Source of the DNA: Zonotrichia leucophrys gambelii
Lineage: Eukaryota > Chordata > Aves > Passeriformes > Passerellidae
Direction: 5' to 3'
Assembly (NCBI RefSeq): GCF_028769735.1
Contig: NC_088177.1
Location: 18,916,599-18,980,598, forward strand
Length of the DNA stretch: 64,000 bases
The position numbers and the translations under genes are program-made. The first letter of the stretch is position 1. Every line of letters starts with the position of its first letter. Positions 1 through 12,860 of the stretch are shown here, piece after piece. The notes beneath the pieces are model-generated. The model was not told the origin of the DNA, did not search any database, and saw only the letters and a program-made list of their open reading frames with translations.

Positions 1-3000
1 CAGAGATTATGCACCTCGTATGAAAATGGCAAAAGATAAGGTATGTTTTCCTTAATTCTGGCATTCTCCTCTGCAGCAAAGAGACTTCAAGTAAAAAAAT
101 ATGTAGCTAGACAGCAAAGGAAAGGAGTCAGTACTGCAAGGAGTATTGAGGCAGGAGTACACAAACATCATGAAGCAGACAAGGAGTTGTGGCTTGTGTT
201 TCATTTTGTTGATTTTTAATTCAAGGAAAAAGAAGCATGGAAAACTAGTAAAAAAGTAGGAGGGAACAATGCTTGTTATAGTGTACGGTGGTTGAATGTA
301 CTTCATGGGCAGGCATTTTACAGAAGTCCTTCTTCAGTATTTCTGACCTGAAAGTTTATGTAAGAATGATCTCGAACCAATAACCATTTGAATTCTATCT
401 TGAATTACAAAGTCACTTTTTGTTTGTGCTCTGCTTCACTTGCAAAAGAGCACATATATTGTAATTACGTCTTTATAGCTTTGCATTCTGAATATTTTTG
501 TTAAGTCCTCTGAGAAAGCAGAAATTCAGTAGAGAGGACTCAGAAACCTTGACCACTGTGCAGAGAAGACTGAAGATTTCTGTCTTCCTCCTTTGAGGGT
601 TTTTTCCGTTTCTGTCTTCAGTCAGAGAAGGAGAGAGGCCCTGAAAATTTCCCAAAGCTTTTCTTGCCTCTTGCTTTGTGGCATGTGAGTGGCATTCACA
701 TTGGCTGGCTTTGTAGCAAAAACAAAATGCAAAACTGTTTCCTCAAAAATTTAAGATTGATTTTTAAGAATATCACTTTGTAGTTTCTATTACTCCTGTA
801 ATAATATCAAGGATTCATATGTCTCTCAGATAATTTTCTTAGAAGGTGTAACATCTCTAATTGTTTATACAGCCTTTATGACCTCTCCATGGTATTTTCT
901 GTGTTGCTTTGTTACATCTGGTGGAGAAAAAAATACTGATGTGTTTGGGTTTATGTTGCTATTCTAGAGTTTTCTAGCTCTTATAATTGACCTAGAGAAG
1001 CTAAATTTGGTGGCTCCTAATCAACTGGATCTGATAGAAAACTGTTTTCGAAGTATTCACAGGATAGACTTGATTAGGAAGATTCAGACGTACAAACGCA
1101 AAGGTAGGATGCTCTTTTTGCACTGGTTACTCTTGATAGCAACAATCAGATGTGCTGAAGATAAAACTATGACTTACAAATAAGGGCATTTGCATTCTTC
1201 ATAGATTTAGGTTTTCAAAGCAGTTGAAATATCATGGTGTATTTGTGTTTCTGTTAAATTTGCAGCTTCAGTGTCCTCCGTTCATTGTCAGCCAGTTTAT
1301 GTGAATGCTCATCCAGCCTCTGTCCCTAATTTCAATCTGATTGAGCCTCCTTATCATTCAGGGGTAAGTATGCAAGAAGTGAAACAAATCCTTTGCTTCT
1401 AAATATTGCCAGACTTTAAAAGGAGATCCATCTTTCAGAGCCTGAGGAATTAAAGATGGCTTGTGACTAAAATATTGCTTTATTTCCTTCTGTTGTTCCT
1501 GTTATTTACTGAGTTTAGGATCTGATTAAAATCTGCCTGAGAAAGATGCCATTTAAAGGACTTCTATGAATTTATTCCTATTAGTTGAACATATAAAATC
1601 TGTATCTTAAAAGTTTTTTTGTATTACACTTTGGAGGGTGAAGTTTTGCTTTGACTGTTCTTTGCAAAACATATTCTTCTTCTTTGTACCTTTCCAGGAA
1701 AGTAAAGCTGAAAATGATAGGTTTCTTAAGAAGAGTTTTTCAGGGTTTTTTTTGTGGTTTGTTTTAAACTCAGTTTAAGAAGATATCTCAGTATCTGAAA
1801 AGTCATCAAATCCTATTGCATGCAGTATTCTTTATATTTGAGTTAGCTCTGATATTGTATTAGTATGACCTTTCTTGAAGTCTTTAACCTTGCTAAATGT
1901 GATGATATTCATTGTCATGTGTTCAGTAAACATGCAGTTCCCTGCTGCTGTATAGGAAACAAAGTTCACATCTTCAGAGGCTTTTCCTTGCTGTTGATGG
2001 CAAGCTGGTGCTTTTTTTTTTTTTTTTTTGAGGAGGAGGAGGAACAGTTGGGTGTTTATTTTATTTGTCTGTGCTCTGGATAGGTTTTTTCATCTGTTAT
2101 GTTGTAATTCTATTTAGCTGATAGTAATTAATCCAAAATATCATTTTACCGAGGAAGAAGTACTGCTGTGTTTTACTTTGGAACACGTTTATTAAGTCTT
2201 GAAGGAGAATAGGAAAATTATGCCTTTTTCTTAATTTCAGATTCAGAATGAGAGCATGAAAAAATTACAAAATGGATCAAGTCTTACTCTGGGTAAGAGC
2301 ATTTTATCTAAAAGAGCCAAATGATGAATTTCATTACATCAAAAGGACTGCTATTTGATAATTGTGTTCATGGCTAATCCTGTTAATAACATCAGGAGCA
2401 GACCATATTTGATATCTCTCAGAACTGAGCCTGGCCTTACTGTTTGGTCTTGTATTTGCTTTGCTTGCACTGCCACATCTTAAAGCATTCTTAAAAATTG
2501 TAAGCTTCCACTGTCAAAACTTCTTAACAGAATAAATATTTTATTAGTAAAACCATGGATAAAATTGGCTAGCCAGCTCTGGAGCCTGTGTAGTGCAGTT
2601 CTGCCCATTAACTCTGGAGAAGGAAGGTTTTGTGTCAGTTCAGCAGTGAACTGCCCACCAGGCCAGCCACAAGTTGTGCATTGAATACCAGGTTCTTTCC
2701 CTGTATAATTTCTTTTCTCTGGAAACCCCAAATACCTCTCAAATATGGTGATTTTTAAAATTAGTTGGGTGAATTCTTTCAGTGTAGAAGAGATTCATTG
2801 TTTCTTCTAGTCCCAAGCAATGCAGAATGAAATCCAGCTAACGTTTTAGAGGTGAATAATTTAGGGATTTTTAAACTTCAGTGGCATACATAAAAACTAA
2901 GCAGTCCCAATGGGTGAGAACTTTGCTGAAGTAGGTACATTCTTCTTTATAATTGATCTGGTGATTAAAAGAGATCACTGGCATTTGCATACTGAGATTG

Positions 3001-6000
3001 CTTCTGTATGTTTTAGCTGCAGCAGAACCGCTTCACTTGTCCATTGAGGAGTCAGGATCAGTGCCACATAAGGTATATTCTTATGTATATGTATGCATGT
3101 AAATAAATACAATATCTGTGAATATTTTCCTTAGGTTTTTTTTGTGTTTCATTTTGATACTGAGTTGTGTTCAGACAGAACAATGGGTACATCCTCAGCC
3201 ATAAACAGGTTCTGTGAATTGTTTTTGGAGAATATATTTGAAATATAAAATATTTGCTGCTACTCTGGAAGCAGCAGTGTGCAAAATACATGTATCTATG
3301 ATGTGCACACAGAAATCAGACATTTGTTAGTGGAGACACTAACAAATCAAAACCTGTTGAAGTTCAGACCTCTTGGCACATGCATTAGAAATCACAGAGC
3401 TTCTTTGCATGCAGTAGATTTTGTTCTTGATTCCTTCCTCACCCCTTGCTTTCGAGGCAGAAGACAGACATGCTTTGGGGATTTATGATAAGGATGGCCA
3501 ACTGCTGTTTGCACTAGTTCTCCTATAGGCCATGAACCAACCTGTAGCAAATTGATTTGCTTCAATCAGTTCTCTTCAGAGGGGAGAGGAATTGTGATAG
3601 AGTCATTATGGATGACTTAGGAATAAGGAGGTTGTTCAAATAAATAAGGAAATAAATTTTCTGATGAACGGTGCTTGCTTGCACACCTGTGGAATACAAA
3701 AGTTCTCCACATTTATTGTGTTGGCAGTATGAAGCTTGTACAGTTTTAGTCTCTGTTTAAGAATCTTTATGGTAGTGAGATTATATAAGTATATAGTACA
3801 AGTACACAAGTATACAAAAACTAAGCTTGTACAGAAATAGAGGGAAAAGAATCATTAGTCTCTTTCCCCTGTGTTTTTGTTACATAGATAAGACACATTA
3901 CAACCCAGTAGACAGATTTCTGCTAGCTAATTGGTGGAAAACAACAGAATGTTATTTAATATATCTAAAACATAAGATCTGAAAAAATAATATGGTCTAA
4001 AAGTTGAGAAAGTGATGTATTAACTTTTTAATTGTCCTTTCACATTTCTCAGATGTCTGATGATTCCTACAGAATGCAAAGTCAACCTTTAGGAATATGC
4101 CTGATAATAGATTGTATTGGCAATGACACTGGTAAGTCTCTGGAATTTTAAGTCTCTTAACTTGTTATTCTCAGATCATTAGAAGAATTTAGTTTAAAAA
4201 ATATAATGTACATTTACCAGCCAGATTAGGGTAGTGTTGTCCCAGTAATTTAATCTACCAATTCTAGTAAGGGTTCAAAGTGTTGGAAGGGACAGCAGCA
4301 GGTTAAAGCCAACTGTCCTAATTATTGGAGAAAATGTTTGTTTTTTTTGGTGCAGAATCTCTGAATGAAGGAGCTTGGAAGAGGATAGACTGAATTTTGG
4401 GATGGGCAAAAAAGATATTCAGCAACCAACAGAAAAATTAGGCTTACAGCAGCCATACAGTCATACAGCAGGTTATTGGCAGAAGTGGTAGTGTTTCCCA
4501 CCAGCTAACAAAACCAAAACTGTTGTGGATTTGAAGTGCAGTCATATTGGACACCAGAGATTCTCAATAGCCATGAGGTCCTTTGTTAATGATGCACCTG
4601 GGCTTCTGTCCTGTCTTGCACAGTTTAGCTGAAAGTGTCACCACAGTGAAACTGAAAGTGTCACCTCTGCTGGCAGTGTAGTCACTGCCATGGTTGAAAT
4701 GTGGGCGTTTCCCAATTGCCTTTGTAGAATCCTGGAATTAGATCTTTGCACAGTCAAAAACACCCCTCACTCTCTAAGCACTGTAACACATGAGGCTAAA
4801 AATAAAAATGAAGAGAGTATTTGCAGCCAGTTCTGTAATAGGCTGGGAGATGTAGGGAAGGAGAGGCTTTCCAGGCATGTCTTTCGGTTTTCTCAAATGT
4901 AATGGTCCAGCAGATGAACTAACTTAGAATTGCTGATGTAGTTGAAGGGCAGTGCTTGTGGAGCTCACACACAGAAAGTCTGTATCTCAGATATATAAAG
5001 TCACATTGCCAGCATTTAACAGGATAGAAGGCAAGACTTGCACTGAAGTACATTATGGTGCTAGTGGGATTCAGAGGAGATAGGGCATTTGGCATTGCTT
5101 AAAGGAGTTTGCTAGAAAGGCAGAAATAGTTGTGCCACACTATTCTGATGTCTGAGTACACTGAAGAAAAAGAAGAGGGCAGGGAAAACATTAGAAATGG
5201 TATCTGTGGCATGCATTAGAATCTGTAGCTGTCCCAAGATTTAATCTCAGGAAGAGGAGCCAGTAATAGATACTGTAGGATCAAGAATTACAACACTTTA
5301 TAATGCCCAGTGTAAACAGCATGACTTTATCAAATGCTGATAAAATTCAAACAGAAATGCACCTTGCTGTTTTGTAAATAGCTGCTTTTGACTTTTCCAT
5401 TTGGAAATCAGTTTTAATCCTTACATTGTATAAACAATGAGGGGAGAAAAGGCTAGTGTTTTATGTAGAATGGAGATGCTGAAAAATCAATGGAGTTTGT
5501 TGGCAGATGGCTAGTGTTGAAGAAATAGGTAGTTTCTGATCTCAGGCTGCAGCATGTAATTCTTTTCCTACCAGAAGCTGTGCATGGGCAATGTGTATGT
5601 GCTTTATACTAAAGATCCAATGCTGTAAGTCACAGTAGCAGCTCGTGGTTATCTGAACACTTAATACCTGTGGTTTTAACCACTATGTATCTGGTTTCAG
5701 TCCCATGTTAAGAAACATCCAAAGTAGTTATTCAGATCTTAGCACATTTTCCTGCGGCACAGGTTAACACAAATACAGTAAGAGTTAAGTCTTGTGGTTT
5801 GGCTACCTATAGTTTTAATTTCTAATTTGATTGAAAGAGTTCATTATTCAGCTTTTTTTTTTTTTTTGCCTGAGAATGCCATTCTGTCCCAGTTAAGACT
5901 CCAGTGTCCACTCTTCACCTGGAGCTCATCACTTAAATTTTTAGGAAGCAAAAATGACTGCAGCAGGTTCATTTTTGACTGATGAAAGAGAACCACTGTG

Positions 6001-7988
6001 TTTCTTATGCAGTTCTGTGTATCTATAATAGACATTCAGAGTAATTGAGACCAATTCAAAGGTGGAGCAGACTTCCTATGCTGTCCAGATCACTCTTCAT
6101 AATTTCAAGTGTGGTTTTTCTTGCCTTATATTTTAAGTCTTAGGAATCTGGAATACTAGCTCTAAAGGAAAATATTTAAGTGTCTGTGGAATGTGAACAG
6201 ATACAGTGTCTCTGCTGTCACGAAACATGTAACTCACAGGAAAGACAACATGCATGTAGCACTCTAAGTATGCAATGTACTGTGATCAACACCAAGTACT
6301 CCTGATTTTTTAATTATTGTGCTAAAATAAACTACTTAGTTTCAATAGAAAAACACTAAGTACTGTAATTCAATATAGATGAGATTGAGCCTTGGTGTGC
6401 CTTGGTTTAATTACTTCTTGCTTCTTTCAGATGTGTTGGAAGAGACCTTCAGAGGCTTAGGCTATGAAGTTCATTGTCACAGATATTTAAATATGAGCTC
6501 CATGAATCAAACATTGCTTGAAGTTGCAAGGTGGCAGAAGCACAAAACTTGTGACAGCTTTGTTTGCATATTGGTCAGCCGTGGAAACTCTCAGAGCATC
6601 TTCTGTACAGACCACACCTTTTCTGGATTCCCTTTGGAACAAATAAAGAAATACTTTACAGCAGACTCATGTCCTGGACTCCTAGGAAAACCAAAGCTTT
6701 TTTTTATTCAGAGCTATGTTGTGCCAGAAAATGAGCAAGAATGTACCTGTCTGTTGGAAGTTGATGGCAATGCTGATAATATCAGAGCTAAAGTCACTAT
6801 TCCCCATACAGCAGACATCTTTTGGAGTCATTGCAAGGTGGATGTGTCTACACTAGAACAATCCCCAACTGCACCCTCAAAATATCTACGCTGTCTGGCT
6901 GAGCTACTCCGTAATCCTTATAAAAGGTAAATTAAAGGAAGAGGAAAGAAATAACCCTTTTTCTATTATAGCTTATTGTCATGGAGAATGAGAAACCTTA
7001 AATTTCAAACCATCTGGTCCTGAAATGTGTTTTCTTGCAGTGTCACAGTCTAAAAGACAAGTATCCTCACACAATTGCATAGAAAGGTAGCCTAAACCAG
7101 GAGTGAAGTTTCTGATGTTACAGTGTAAAGTTAAAGTGCGTTATGGCATTGGGGTTTGCAGAGTGAGAAGGGAAGAACCTGTCCTGGACAATGTATGTCA
7201 GTGCATTAGACAGGATTGGAAATCTTCCTTCTGCAAGATAAACAGGCTTCTGTTAAACTGAGGATTGCCATGTACCATTAAGACAAGCTGTGCTTGCAAA
7301 TATAAACAGTCAGTGCTACTTAAGGATATCAGGACAAAGGCAATAGAGAGGGAAGGATTTTCTACTTTCTCTGAATTTAATTAACCCTTTATTCACAGAG
7401 CAAAGTGATTTCCAATATGTAATCTTGAACTTAAACTATCAGAAAACTTTTGTCTGTTTAAAGAGATCAAAAGGAATCTGTGTAAAAGGCAGATACATTT
7501 GGATATATAACTTACCAACACAGGCTTTATTTATACAGCTGATCTACCAGGGAACTAACTGTTATTCAAGGTAGTTGCAGTGCTAGCATTTAGTACCTTT
7601 TTACAAGCCCTAAAGCCTTGTCCTGAAATCACAGATCATCATGTCAGCGTAATCAATATCACAGCAATGATTTGTCTCAAAATGCATGTGCAGCCTTGTG
7701 TGTTAGAGGTCTTGCCTCTGCAGTAGAGACTGAAATTGCAAACTTTCTCCATGCTGAGTCTGAACTTATTTTCTCTCCTGTGAATTCTTAAATGGTGTCT
7801 TGCTTCATTCTCTAATGGGATGCTTTTGATTCTTTTGCTGCAGGAAACTCTGTATATTGGCTATCCATATGGAACTTAACAAAAAAGTTTATGATGGGAA
7901 TATGACCACTGACCCAAGCCAACAGTACTCACTGCTGCTCCAGCACACACTGAGAAAGAGACTTTTTTTCCCACTTGATTGCTGTTAA
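1..7988 (+). CDS. CFLAR: CFLAR (c-FLIP), 3' part: end of DED2 and inactive caspase-like domain
   Basis: Eight coding exons are visible: 1-40 (cut by the window edge), 968-1103, 1266-1363, 2241-2292, 3017-3072, 4053-4131, 6431-6926 and 7844-7988 (TAA). All have AG/GT borders and the phases close. Exon 968-1103 encodes the end of DED2, including [14 protein letters not shown] [15 protein letters not shown] and the RIDL motif. Exons 1266-3072 are a linker. Exon 4053 starts the caspase-like domain ([14 protein letters not shown], as in c-FLIP). Exon 6431 shows LVSRGNSQ where caspases have SHG and FFIQSYVV where they have QACQG, so both catalytic residues are missing, which is diagnostic of c-FLIP-long. 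LEVD-G, the known caspase-8 cut site of c-FLIP, is kept near 6758. The family role is to bind FADD/caspase-8 at death receptor complexes and tune activation. DED1 and the promoter lie left of the window. I see nothing recognisable in the introns. Confidence 0.95.
4132..6430. other. CFLAR intron, no recognised content
   Basis: This 2.3-kb intron separates the exon that begins the caspase-like domain from the large caspase-like exon. It has AT-rich unique-looking sequence and a 15-T run near 5850. I see no repeat family or extra exon in it. Confidence 0.7.
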
Positions 7989-9110
7989 AAAGTACATATC
8001 TGAAGTTTCTATCAAGAAGCATTTGCTATGATGCAAAGTTTAATGCATACTTCTATTTATGCATTGTTATTTCATGTATATCCAAAGTGCCTGTTGCTTC
8101 CAAACAAAGGAATTTACAAGCATTTTAGTGTGCTAAGACACTAGATTTTGTATTTTAATATCATAGTCTCTGAAATCTTGGATGAGAATGGTAACTATTG
8201 TATAGCAGTGTAGCATATCTTGTTACAGAATGCCACGGGTAAACAGACTGTAAAGAGATCTAAACTGTATAACTGTTGGGTTTTCCAAGAAAAAACAGAA
8301 GTGTTTTTATTGCTTCATTGGTGGTTTTTAACATACCTCCTAGCAGTTAATATTTGAACAAATATACTGAAATGTATTGATTATTTTCCCCTTCACCTAG
8401 TAGTGGCAAAAGGCTCAGGAAAGCATTCCTACCCAGTAATGCCAGATCTTTGCTAACAAGTTCTGGCTTGCATGCCTCTATAGACTGGCAAAACAGAAGG
8501 GAGAGAAAGATGGTCTTTTCAGTAATCTGGATTCCATCTGGTTGCTGCATTAAAGATTCCATTGTTAGAACTGTCCACTGCTCACAGGGGTTCTGTGTTA
8601 ATAAATGAGACAGTCTGCCATGCTTTGGGCCAAGGATGTTTTCTGCTAATGCAAAAATGAGTGTACATGTGACAGGACACTGCAGTCATCTGCCATACTG
8701 TTAAAAACATGCAGGATTTTGGCAGATGTCTTGTGGAAGGCGAAACGTGATTCACACTCATTGTACCAGGCATCGTTGTAGAAAGATACTTCAAAATGTT
8801 TCAATTTAAATGTAGCATGTAGCAGCCATTGGCCTTTAAGACTGTATTATGTTAAACACCTCACCCTTACTGCTTTTGCTTATGAAAAAGAATATGCCTC
8901 TATTAATTCATATTTTTCCCAAGCTCTTGTTCTTGTGAAAAAAGAAAAGAGAAAATTGTCCTAAATACAAAAATTTTTCTCCAATGTAGCAGTTGCCCAA
9001 CTAAAAGTTAACTGCCTTAAAGTTCAGTTAGCCTGCTTGTATAACCTAGATGGGTTGTATTGAAGTTATTGTCTCTGAACTTAGTGACAATAAAGTAGGC
9101 CACTGCTAAA
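7989..9110 (+). other. CFLAR: CFLAR 3' UTR
   Basis: The stretch after the CFLAR stop has AATAAA signals at 8600-8605 and 9089-9094. The second lies in the context GTGACAATAAAGTAGG and is the more likely main site. Only short chance ORFs are present. The exact cleavage point cannot be read from sequence. Confidence 0.6.
9089..9094 (+). promoter_or_regulatory. CFLAR: CFLAR candidate poly(A) signal
   Basis: Canonical AATAAA 1.1 kb after the CFLAR stop codon, followed by T-rich sequence. An earlier AATAAA at 8600 could give a shorter 3' UTR. Confidence 0.5.
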
Positions 9111-10219
9111 TATTTAATTTTTACTCCTAATATAGTGTCCTATGTGAGAAAATAATTCAAGGTCCTGGTATGCTCTGCTTGGTTTCTGTTTAAATTTTTA
9201 ATGGAAAAAGAGAAGGATACAAAATGACAGATATGGAATATTAGAAGTTTCTTCCTGTGGTGGCTGGTAACTAAATGGTGAAACAAACATTTCCTGTGGT
9301 TGTAGAAATAAGGTGTCATTTCAAGTTACATGTATCTAAGTAATGTTAAAAAATGTGATCTTCACAGATTAACTTCACTTTCCTATTTCCTTTACTAGCT
9401 TTTGCATTTGACAAGCACCTCTGCTACCCTATAGACAACCAAAAGCAGGGAGAATGGAACCAAGGAGACAGATGAGGAAAAGAAATGTGGAAATTTTAAA
9501 CAGGAACAAGAAGGGGAATGGTAGGGAGCATCAAGAGAAGAACAAGTAGGGGAAAGGCGATTCGGAGGAGAAATACAGTATTAATATTGGAAGGAGAAGA
9601 AAACAGGAAAAAGGAAGTGAGAATAATAGTGGCTGTCTTTACAGACTCAAACGATGTGGTGAGTTGGTTGATGTTTTGTGGATTGGTTGCTTGGGGGTTT
9701 TGAGTGATGCTAAATGCAACTATTTACTTAAAATATTAGCGGTAGAATATATTCTGCTTTTACAGTTTTGTGACAAGTTTGATTTGGGAGTTAAGAAGGA
9801 TATATGTTCTTTGCCTTACTGCAAGACACAGTAAGTAAAATCCGTGTCCCTTTCATTAAGAAATGATGCAGAACTGCTGTTTTGAAAACTAGAGGCTCGT
9901 GTAATCAACCCTTTCAGTGGAAAAGCAAGGGACTCTCTTTGTGAATGGCTGCTTGGTTGGAAGTGGTTGTAGCCCTCTAGAGTTGTGGGGACAGACACGT
10001 ATTGTGCAGCGTTCATGGGTGTCAGATACAGATTTTTTACACTGATCCTCAGTACATTCATAAACCGTAGCCACGCACAATCTCTAACCATACATCTAAG
10101 CATTATTTATTGCCTTGACACCCCTTTCAGGTGTGGCATTCAAGCAGGCTGGTTCCCTGTACCTGTTGCATGGTGACTATTTATGCAGGACGACAGTTGT
10201 CCGTCACTTCTCCTGTTAC
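9111..10219. other. CFLAR-CASP10 spacer, left part
   Basis: No gene recognised. Positions about 9440-9640 are strongly purine-rich on the + strand (A/G runs with few pyrimidines), which keeps a short + frame open by composition alone. The ORFs around 9816-10176 on both strands have no family resemblance. Confidence 0.6.
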
Positions 10220-10690
10220 AGAATCATGGATTCATAGAATCCTGTTTATAGAATCACAGACTCATAGAATCTGCTGAGTTAGAAGGGACCCGTCAAGATC
10301 ATCTAGTCCAACTCCTGGCCCTGCACAGGACACCCCAAGAATCCCACCATGTGCCTGAGAGTGTTGTCCAAAAGCTTCTTGAGCTCTGCCAGGGTTGGTG
10401 CGGTGACCAAGTTCCCTGGAGAGCCTGTTCCAGTGCCCAAGCACTCCCTGGATGAAGAACCTCTTCCTAAAATCTACCCTAACCATCCCCTGACACAGTT
10501 TGATTTCTCCAGTCCTGGCAGTGGTCACCAGAGACATGCGGAGACTTGATACCTCTGCCCCTCTGCTTCCCCTTGTGAAGATGTCGAATACTGCAATGAG
10601 GTCTGCCCTCAGTCTCCTCTTCTCCAGCCTGAACAAACCGAGTGACCTCAACCCCTCCTCAGAGGGCCTCCCCTCCAAAAACCCTTACCA
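10220..10690 (-). mobile_element. CR1 LINE, 5'-truncated 3' end
   Basis: The element is inserted with its sense strand on minus. Its left edge shows degenerate TTCATAGAATC-type units, the reverse of the ATTCTATG repeats that end CR1 elements, followed by the reverse of the familiar CR1 tail GGACTAGATGATCTTGACGG. A 138-aa minus frame (10262-10678) encodes the C-terminal tail of the CR1 ORF2 protein, with GLRSLGLFRLEKRRLRADLI and HWNRLSREL as recognisable blocks. It lacks endonuclease and reverse transcriptase domains, so it is a dead, 5'-truncated copy. The open frame suggests it is not very old. CR1 is the dominant LINE of birds and reptiles. Confidence 0.92.
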
Positions 10691-11760
10691 GATTTCTGTG
10701 TCCCTCCATACACATGATGGGGACTGTTTCTTCTTGCTGTAGTGCGCACTTAAGTGGATGCAGGGTGTGGACTACATCAAGTTGTCCCTGTACTGCAGAC
10801 AGTGAAATTATCTCAGGTTAAATGATCCTTAGCCAAAAGAAAAGGGGGAAGAGAATTTTGTATGCATCATAATTTAGGGTGTTAGCACAGGAACATAGAG
10901 AGTGATCTGCTGGTGAAATTTCACGGTCTTAGACTGCCGAAATGTCGAAAGTTTTCAGAACCTGTTATTGAAGGAGGTAAAACAAGCTACGCTGCTCCTG
11001 CATTGTGAGAGGTTGGAATAAGGCTGCCAGAGTCACTGCTCTGGCACTTAACTACAGTTTTAGTTTCTGATAACTGGGAAAAAATTTATTGTAGTTCTGT
11101 ATGTGCTCTATATATGGAAGGTGATGCCTTAAGTGGCTCAGAAGGTGTACTCATGAGGCAAGAGTCAGTGGTGTTTTGTACCAGACTTGAGTTGCATAGT
11201 TTTTCTCAGCCACCTACACTGATGTAGCTAAGCCATGAGTTGAGTTTACTTTGCACTGTTACATATTTGGGTAATTACAGTGGTTACCAATTCATTATCC
11301 AAAACAGAAGTTACATTCAAGAGGATATTACTGTGCTAGCACTTGTAGATGGAGTATGTTGTGTGGCTGATCTCCCCTTTCAACTCTTCATAAGAAGTAA
11401 CAGCAGCTCCTATTACAGATACCTGAGTCAGAGAAGCTTTTTATGGGAGTTTCTGAGAATTCTTTTCTGCTTTCCAGAATTTCAAGTTTCTGACATGCAG
11501 AACAGTATTGCTGAGAAGAGGCTGCTGTCTGTGTGGATGATCTATATTCAATTTAAATTAAATATCCTGTACTGAATTATTTGTCAGCTTTTCTGTGGCT
11601 GGTTTAAATAATGTCTATTTTTCAGCTTCTGTATTAGAAACAATAATAAGACACTATAATTGGATACAAATGCTGGGTTTCATGCTCATATTCTGAATAA
11701 AATTTCTGTATGCAGTCAGAATGATTGTCCCTGTCTCCCGCTCAAAGATGACCTGAGACC

Positions 11761-11790
11761 TATTCTGTGGTCCCTCTAGACCACAGAATA
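11761..11790. repeat. Perfect 12-bp inverted repeat
   Basis: TATTCTGTGGTC and its exact complement are separated by a 6-base loop. It lies in the spacer upstream of CASP10. No associated gene or element is recognised. Confidence 0.85.
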
Positions 11791-12289
11791 ACTCTGAAAT
11801 TCTTGATCTGTTTATCTTGCAGACCTCTGTAACTTGTTAAATTAGGCTGTGAAGTTTACAGCTCTATAAAAACGAGCTGACTTAATAAAGGACAGCAAGC
11901 CTTATAGTTCGAGCAGGTAACTCAACTGCTCTTGGTGTGTTAGACAACAACTTCTGGCATGAGCAAGCAGACGCTTCCCATCCTGTCTCCATTGACCCGA
12001 GGTTGTGGGGGGATACATGGGACCCCGGGGATGCTGAAGGCCCCGAGGGGCCTGCACTGAGCAGTCTGCTCACCTTCCTCCTCCTCCCTTTACTGCAGCG
12101 GACGCACAGATCTACGTACAGACGGTACTGCAGCCCCCTCCCACAAGCGCTGCTCTTCGAGCTTCCTTCCAGCGGGGAAGCAAAAATTAAAAAAATGTGC
12201 CTCAAATGTTTGAGGCCTTTTTGCGATGTAGCCTGCTTTAAAATGGCTTGGCAGCAAAAGCGAGGCGAATTACGGGTCACGTCTTACAC

Positions 12290-12860
12290 TTGGTACCCGA
12301 GGCGCTGCCTGAAGCTTTTTCCCGGTCGCTGGCAGCGTTGCCCGAGCTCACGGGCCCGGAACGCGGGCGGGCGGGCTCCGGTCGGGGCTGGCCCGGCGGG
12401 GCGGTGCCACCGCTCCTGTGAAAGGCGCGGCGGGCGCTGCGAGCCGTGCGCCGCTCCTCGGACATGCCCCCGCTCCTTCCCCCGCATCCACCTGATCTCG
12501 CATTCCGCCCTGCTGCCGACGCTGCCTCCTGCCGCGGGCGGGAGCTGGGCGCGCTTCCCCCGCCCGCGGCGAGCCGCAAAAAGAACCGCGAAAGGGGCCG
12601 CGAGCCGCCGTCCCGGGCTGCTGCCGGGACAGGGATCGGGACTGGAATTCGTGTAAGAGGTACCACAATGTGGGGCTGAAATGGAGAGGGAAGGAAGGAA
12701 GGCTCCATCTCCCGAGCCATCTCCCGGGAGCGTAACTCCCGCCGGTTTTGTGTGCGCTGGCTCCCGGCTGCGCGCGGCCTCCGGGCTATCCCTCCGGGAC
12801 CACGTGCGCCTGCGGGCTGAGCCTTCGGCCTTTGCGGGCGCCCCGGCTTTGCACTAAACC
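12290..12860 (+). promoter_or_regulatory. CASP10: CpG-rich block, likely CASP10 promoter and first exon
   Basis: This is a GC- and CpG-dense island inside AT-rich sequence, 1.0-1.6 kb upstream of the CASP10 start codon. It contains the E-box palindrome CACGTG at 12801-12806. The first CASP10 coding exon has a 3' splice acceptor ending at 13874, so a noncoding exon must lie upstream. A plausible donor (CGT|GTAAGA) is at 12653. The long overlapping ORFs on both strands here are composition artefacts with Pro, Arg and Ala runs. The transcription start is not directly visible. Confidence 0.6.

Noticed and set aside
10262..10678. 138-aa minus-strand ORF as a host gene
   Set aside because: Its sequence is the C-terminal tail of the CR1 ORF2 protein and it lies inside a CR1 3' end.
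11937..12720. Overlapping 100-239 aa ORFs on both strands near 12 kb
   Set aside because: They lie in the CpG-rich block, are rich in Pro/Arg/Ala, overlap in several frames and match no family; high GC lowers stop-codon frequency.
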